A stretch of DNA of 64,000 bases from Darksidea phi. Taxonomy: Eukaryota > Ascomycota > Dothideomycetes > Pleosporales > Lentitheciaceae. The stretch is taken from NCBI GenBank assembly GCA_030770425.1, contig JASJFT010000184.1, positions 28,864 to 92,863 on the forward strand, given 5' to 3'. Position numbers and translations under genes: made by a program. The notes below the pieces were generated by a model, which was not told where the DNA came from, did not search any database, and was given only the letters and a program-made list of their open reading frames with translations. Below, piece by piece: positions 58,865 through 64,000 of the stretch; the first letter of the stretch is position 1; every line of letters starts with the position of its first letter.

Positions 58865-60671
58865 ATGGGAAGGCGCGTGTCATTTTTCACCCTCTTCCTT
58901 CTCGCCACTGCGAATGCAGCATCAGAGGCTCCCCGACCGCGGGGAGTAGGTCCGGACTGTATGTGCACTCGAGCTCCCCCAAAGCTCATTGGACGCAATT
59001 GGGATGGCGGAGAGCTGACAGCCCGTAGTCGCGAAATATTATAAGGATTCGGGCTCATTCACTTGCATCTCGAACCCGTCCATCAAGCTAGACATCGCCC
59101 GATTGAACGACGACTTCTGCGACTGCCCCGACGGCAGCGACGAGCCCGGCACCTCTGCCTGCTCTTACATATCTCCACTATCCCCACAGCAGCCGTCCCG
59201 CTTCCCAACAGACAAGCCGAACGACTCATTAGCCCTCCCCGGGTACTACTGCAAGAACAAGGGCCACATACCCAGCTACATACCATTCACAAACGTCAAC
59301 GATGGCATCTGTGACTACGAGCTCTGCTGCGACGGCAGCGACGAATGGGACAATGTAGGAGGCGTCAAGTGTGAAGACCGCTGTGCAAAGATCGGCAAAG
59401 AGTGGAAGAAGCAAGACGAAGCACGGCAGAAAAGCCTGGGTGCTGCGAACAGGAAGCGGAAGGAGCTTGTCGCCGAAGCTGGCAGGCTAAGAAAGGAGGT
59501 TGAAGACCGGATTCAGACCCTGCATGCAGAGATCAAGGGCCAAGAGCTCAAAGTTGATGCGCTCACGAAGAGCTTGGCGGAGATTGAGAGGCAGGAGAAA
59601 GGCAAGATTGTCAAGGGTGCAGGGAAGGGTGGAAAGTTGGGCGTGCTGAGCGGGCTAGCGAAGGCTAGAATTGAAGAGTTGACGGACAACTTGAACAGAG
59701 TGAGGGGCGAGAGGGATTCTTCAAGGGGGAGGGTCGAGGAGTTGGAGGGTATCTTGAAGCGCTTCAAAGAGGAGTACAACCCCAACTTCAACGATGAGGG
59801 CGTTAAGCGGGCGGTCAAGGCATGGGAAGACTACGCTGCGCAGGAACGGCCTGGTCCGGATGATGCTCGCGACCGAGACCTCGACGAGATCCTAAAGCCC
59901 GATTCGGAAAGCGCTATCAAGTGGGAGGACTTCGAAGCTGAGGAAGAATCCGACATTGACGTCTGTATGTCATATTAACATTCTCACAAATGTGCTCGCC
60001 TCCACTAACATTCTACAGTATTTAAATTCGAAGAGTACCTCCCCACTCCCGTCCGCGACTGGGTTGACGCCAAACTCCGCGCTCTCCGCGTCACCATGAT
60101 CGAAAACGGCATCCTCGCCGCCCCCAACACAGATGCGCCCGAATCTAGCGCCGTAACCTCTGCCCGCAGCCAACTCACATCCGCCGAGACCACACTTAAC
60201 AACGACCGGAACGAACTCAAGAATCACGAGGAAGACTTGACAAAGGATTACGGACCTGATGAGGTGTTCCGTGCTCTCAAGGGGCGCTGCGTCGAACAAG
60301 ATAGCGGAGAGTATACGTATGAGCACTGCTTCTTGGAGAAGACGACGCAGAAGCCCAAGAAGGGCGGTGGGCATACGGGGATGGGCAACTTCGTCCGGAT
60401 CGAAACGATCACCGTTGATGACGACCTCCCCGCCGATGGTAAAGGTCTGGGTTCTGGCGAACGCTACGCGCTCAAGTATGAAAATGGCCAGCATTGCTGG
60501 AATGGTCCCAGCAGGAGCACACAAGTTATCCTTGCGTGCTCCGAGAATGACGAGATTTGGAAGATCGTGGAAGAAGAAAAGTGTGTGTATCGTATGGAGA
60601 TGGGCACACCCGCCGTATGTGGCCTGAAGGAGGGAGAGCAGAAGGGGGCGCCTGTGCATAACGAGCTATAA
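58865..60671 (+). CDS. GTB1: ER glucosidase II beta subunit (PRKCSH-like)
   Basis: Three exons (58865-58958, 59029-59964, 60019-60671) give 560 aa in phase. The signal peptide (MGRRVSFFTLFLLATANA) precedes two LDL-receptor-class-A-like calcium modules, DDFCDCPDGSDEPGTSAC and ICDYELCCDGSDEW, characteristic of PRKCSH-1 domains. A long coiled coil follows (~residues 150-300, e.g. RKRKELVAEAGRLRKEVEDR). The C-terminal mannose-receptor-homology domain shows GRCVEQDSGEYTYEHCF, GERYALKYENGQHCWNGPSR and TPAVC. The protein ends HNEL, an HDEL-type ER-retention signal. It would pair with the catalytic alpha subunit to trim glucose from N-glycans during ER quality control. The start gives the signal peptide. 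Confidence 0.94.
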
Positions 60672-61048
60672 GACGCTACGAAATCAAGATGGAAACGGTA
60701 GATGAAGGGATTTGTATATGAGCGATTGAAGTATCGGAGAGCGGAGAGACGGAAGGGTTTGATTGCATATGAGGTGAGGTCCTTCGAGCTTGAGTTTAAC
60801 AGAAAAGTAGACATAGATAACATGTCATAGTAGGCAAATTCGATACAGCGCAGGTAAGCTGGAATCCATTATTCCCTCGAGCTAGACGAAAAGGGGGTGT
60901 GCTTCAATTGTATTCATGCGTCATGGCTCTGAGCTCTGATATTTCGGAACGCTATTTCCCAAGAGACTAGCCTGTTGCGCTAGCCTCTATAGATGTTATA
61001 GGAATAGGCAATGAAGCGAAGAAGCACGAAACATCTCTGAGTGGTAGC
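60672..61048. other. Convergent spacer
   Basis: 3' flanks of the glucosidase II beta gene (+) and the P450 gene (-). No gene. Confidence 0.55.
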
Positions 61049-62687
61049 TTAAGCAGCATACATCCCAATATGAACCCCGTTCCCACTACAGCAAGTCAGC
61101 GCTAACCCCTCCACCCACTCCCCCGTCTCATCCCTACTCTCTACCCTCGCAAACTCCTGCGCCAGCCTACACAGCACATACCCGGCCTCGGTTAGCGCAT
61201 ACTGCTGTCCTAAACAAATCCTAGGGCCCCCATTAAAAGGCAGGTATTCCCAGCTCGGGCGAAGCGTTTCCCAGCGCTCAGGACGGTACTCGTCAGCGTC
61301 GGCGCCGTACAGGTCAGGCCGTCGGTGCATAGTGTAAAGCGAGTAGCCTACTGCAGTGCCGGCTGGCACGAAGAGTGGGGATTTGCCGTCCGGGCCCCCA
61401 CCCAGGGGGAGGAAAGTGTCGCGGATGGCGTAGCGTGAGTTTATAGGGACGACGGGGTGGAGGCGCAGGGCTGGATGGTGTTAGTTTGCAACTTTCCAGG
61501 AGGTTCTAATCGTCAAGAGAGACGATGGAGAGAAGTTGGACGAGATCGGAGCAAGGATGGGGGTAATACTCACATTCATTCATGCACCACTTGATATACT
61601 TGAAGTTCCTCAGCTCTTCATACGTTGGTTCTCTTCCCCCCAGCACCCCCACCTCCTCTCTCAACTTAGCCCAAATATCCGGTCGTTTTGCAATCTCAAA
61701 CATGGCATTACTCAAAAGACTGGCCGTCGTATCCCGTCCCGCAAGCAACACATTCATAAGTTCGCCCCTCACCCTCTCCTTGTCGTCCGTCTGCTTAACC
61801 AACTCCCTAATAAACACATACCTTCCGTCATCCGGCGACTTCCTAACAGCTTTGCCAGCATCGCGCTCACGTCGCCATTGGATCGCCTTGTCGACAAACT
61901 TGTCCGCGTACGCGTGGCATATGCGGATAGCCTCTTTGGCTTTCTGCTTTGGCCGGAGAGGATCGAGAAAATCCCAGCGCAGGCGCGCGGCGATGTCGGC
62001 TTGGGCGTAGTTGAAGGCTCGGCTGAAGATGGCATCTTCGTTGTTTTCATCGTCCGCTTCTGTCATGCGTAGTGAGTTGGTTGAGTGGTCGAAGAGAAAT
62101 TCCGTCGCCGAGTCCATCGTGAATTTGAAGAAGAGCGGCTGCAGGTCAAACGTCGATCCGTCCTGGGGAACATGCCTTAGCAAGAGCTTAAAATGGCGCT
62201 CCAAAGCCTCCAAGTTAGCCACCTGCTCGCGCGCGAAGTTCGGGCGGATCAAATGTCTGCTATTCGCCCATTTCTCGCCATCGTTGTTGAAAATGCCCTC
62301 TCCCAACAACGGCGTGAACGCCACCTGCCGATGCCCAAAGCTGTAATCTTGAAACTTAAGACTAAGAATCGCCTTGATATTTCCGGGTTCGCAGGTCGCG
62401 ATGATGGGCATGTGCATCAGGCGCGAGTGGAACGTGTTTGTGTTTAGCTTGGCGAAGCGGGAGCGGTTGCCAGCGAGGACACGTCGGAGCTTGTTGTTGC
62501 GAAAGTTTTCTTTAAAGACATTAAGTCCGATTATGTTATCGGTGTTGTAGATGTGCGGGCAGGGTTTGCAGCCATGTTCCGCGATCATGCGTTGGCGACG
62601 GCGGTGGAGGGTGATGCGGGTGTAGACGAAGTATGATAAGAAGGCGCCAAAGAAGGCGTAGAGGAGGGGGAAGACTGTAAAAACCAT
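61049..62687 (-). CDS. Cytochrome P450, CYP52-like (alkane/fatty-acid hydroxylase type)
   Basis: Two exons (61574-62687 and 61049-61470) give 511 aa in phase. An N-terminal TM anchor ([17 protein letters not shown]) and the CYP52-type start ([19 protein letters not shown]) are followed by [24 protein letters not shown], the I-helix [16 protein letters not shown], the K-helix ExxR in [14 protein letters not shown] (restored across the intron) and the haem loop [15 protein letters not shown] with the axial Cys. All residues needed for catalysis are present. CYP52 enzymes hydroxylate the terminal carbon of alkanes and fatty acids at the ER membrane; related fungal P450s also serve in secondary metabolism. 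It is on the same strand as the UstYa-like gene 740 bp away. Confidence 0.9.
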
Positions 62688-63424
62688 GATCGTGACGAAT
62701 ATGTTGGCCGAATGGCGAGGTAAGTTGCGGTTTGTCGCCTTATATAGAGTTCGAGCTTTTCTGGGACCGATGTTCCTTCTGGTCCACTTCCGAGGGTAGA
62801 ATGTAAGTTCAGCTCTTTCTGGACCGAATACAAGTTAGCCCTCAATAACACGAGACTCCGACTAACTATATCGCATAAGACGGCACAAATGTGACCCAAA
62901 TAAGAATAATCCCCCTACCTAGCGCAACCCACCTCGGCCGAGCCCTAATTGCAAATCAAGTAAACCAGAGTAGGAGGGGCGAAAGCGGAGGAACTGTTTC
63001 ACCGACTCTGAGCCGCTATTTGCTTGTGATCGAGTAAGATGCGGGGAAATTCGTCGTTTCCGCCCTTCCTCAGCTTATAAAGGGCGTCAAGAAGTACTTT
63101 GGCGCTGTAGGATGGAAGCTGTGGGACAAGGATAGAAGAATAGGCAAACGGGTGACCGTATGATGTAGATGGCGGCTGGTACCGGGGCCGAGGCACACAG
63201 CTCGCTCGGGTGAGGAACGCGCAAACAAAGTTCCGCCCAAGACAACCTCCAGTTACTATAATACGTATACATAGTTAAATACGCCGATAACGCCGGACCC
63301 CCCTATAGTAAGGTGAAGTAAATAGCGCTTTGGCTCCATAGTATTGCGCTAAAAGACTGTAGACCGTCATGAGCTTATAACGCATACGCCGCAATTAAAT
63401 TCACTAAACGTCTATATCCTACTC
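62688..63424. other. Spacer between P450 and UstYa-like genes
   Basis: Probable promoter of the P450 gene. Two short overlapping minus-strand open stretches (62999-63272) are not recognisable as genes. Confidence 0.5.
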
Positions 63425-64000
63425 CTAGTCGGAAGCAATCCACTTCACATGATTAATCGTCTCCTTCTCCAAATATGCATAAACTTGGCTGTAATCCTTA
63501 CACACATGCTTAGCATCCCAGCCATCACTACCTCCCAAATCTTCGCCCGTCACCGGATCGCCCGGGAATGTCGTAGCAGCGCCCTCTAGCGCGACATCGC
63601 CTGCGCACATGATTGCTTGTCTGATATACTCGAAGCAGTGGTTTATGTGCCACGGCATTTTTATAGCGGACGGGTCGGCGGAGACTTGGAGCGTATTGTA
63701 GGCGTCGAGGATGGTGTAGATGCAGTGAAGTTGATGTGTCATCGAGGTGGTAAAGACGGTGAGATTGGCGTAGTCGTGGATTGGGGTGGGGAGGTCATCG
63801 TAGAGGGAGGGTTCTTTGATGTGGACATAGCCTAGGCCCTCTATTGGATGTGTTAATTTGCGAGGAGCCATTAGGTTTTGGGGGGGGGGGGGGTAGTGGG
63901 TACCTGGGGCGATGGGGCGCCACGCTTGGGGCGGCGGGGTACGCCAAAACGAGGGGGGGTTTTCGGGGGCGTAGGTGGGTACGGGTTTGGAGGGGCCGAG
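63425..64000 (-). CDS. UstYa-like (DUF3328) protein, 5' end beyond window
   Basis: The C-terminal exon ends at the TAG 63425-63427. It holds both HxxHC motifs of the UstYa family: MTHQLHCIYTI and, 30 residues on, WHINHCFEYIRQAIMC. GLGYVHIKEPSLYDDLP precedes them. An upstream exon in the last ~90 nt (PAPPQAWRPIAP, read from about 63910 to the edge) joins through an intron with a GTACCC donor and AATAG acceptor, keeping the AW....G-G-V.I pattern of the family. The ATG at 63871 lies inside that intron and is probably not the start. UstYa-type proteins catalyse oxidative cyclisation or related steps in fungal RiPP and other metabolite pathways. The N-terminal TM helix should lie to the right of this window. 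Confidence 0.78.
   Translation of the reverse strand, partial: LGPSKPVPTYAPENPPSFWRTPPPQAWRPIAPGTHYPPPPQNLMAPRKLTHPIEGLGYVHIKEPSLYDDLPTPIHDYANLTVFTTSMTHQLHCIYTILDAYNTLQVSADPSAIKMPWHINHCFEYIRQAIMCAGDVALEGAATTFPGDPVTGEDLGGSDGWDAKHVCKDYSQVYAYLEKETINHVKWIASD
63880..63893 (+). repeat. Poly-G run (14 nt)
   Basis: Fourteen consecutive Gs inside the inferred intron of the UstYa-like gene. Homopolymers of this kind are prone to sequencing-length error. Confidence 0.95.

Overview
The window is nuclear DNA of a filamentous ascomycete, most likely a Dothideomycete (Pleosporales-like). This rests on many spliceosomal introns of about 45-110 nt with GTRNGT donors, CTAAC-like branch points and YAG acceptors, on lineage-typical families (HET domain, CFEM, UstYa/DUF3328, DUF7704, Fungal_N, fungal CorA-like), and on long gene-free spacers. 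I rebuilt gene models by joining exons so that reading phase is kept; most have phase-consistent totals.

Layout. 1-1915 (-): a Fungal_N-domain protein running off the left edge. 2475-2546: tRNA-Ala(TGC). 2714-3867 (+): Per1, GPI lipid remodelling. 4411-6562 (+): probable mitoribosomal mL50. 7084-7629 (-): DUF7704 membrane protein. 8109-10055 (-): HET-domain protein. 10.06-13.62 kb: GC-rich gene-free leader before a 1,207-aa disordered protein (13621-17244, +). 19804-20538 (+): CFEM protein with a GPI-type tail. 20688-21848 (-): GCIP-like protein.

22.7-42.3 kb (all -): the notable region. A block is present twice in tandem. In transcription order each block has a short companion gene, a CorA-like two-TM membrane protein and a protein kinase fused to a vWA domain. 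In block B (34.86-42.25 kb) the CorA-like gene (660 aa) and the kinase-vWA gene (943 aa) are intact. In block A (22.7-33.7 kb) the CorA-like gene has a nonsense codon and two frameshifts and the companion is decayed. The block A kinase-vWA gene is open through nine phase-consistent exons and carries about 1,000 extra C-terminal residues (2,052 aa in total). A sensor/kinase plus membrane-effector module is an attractive reading, but that is inference.

43.3-64 kb: secreted calycin-like protein (-), a gene-poor 2.9 kb stretch, Arp6 (+), secreted phytase-like esterase (+), an MFS C-terminal relic (+), an Ecm33-like receptor-L-domain protein with a TM tail (-), a 943-aa protein with a repeated Cys/His motif (-), the ER glucosidase II beta subunit (+), a CYP52-type P450 (-), and the C-terminal part of a UstYa-like protein (-) cut by the right edge. 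Housekeeping functions (GPI remodelling, mitoribosome, chromatin, ER quality control) are thus interleaved with accessory, lineage-specific genes.
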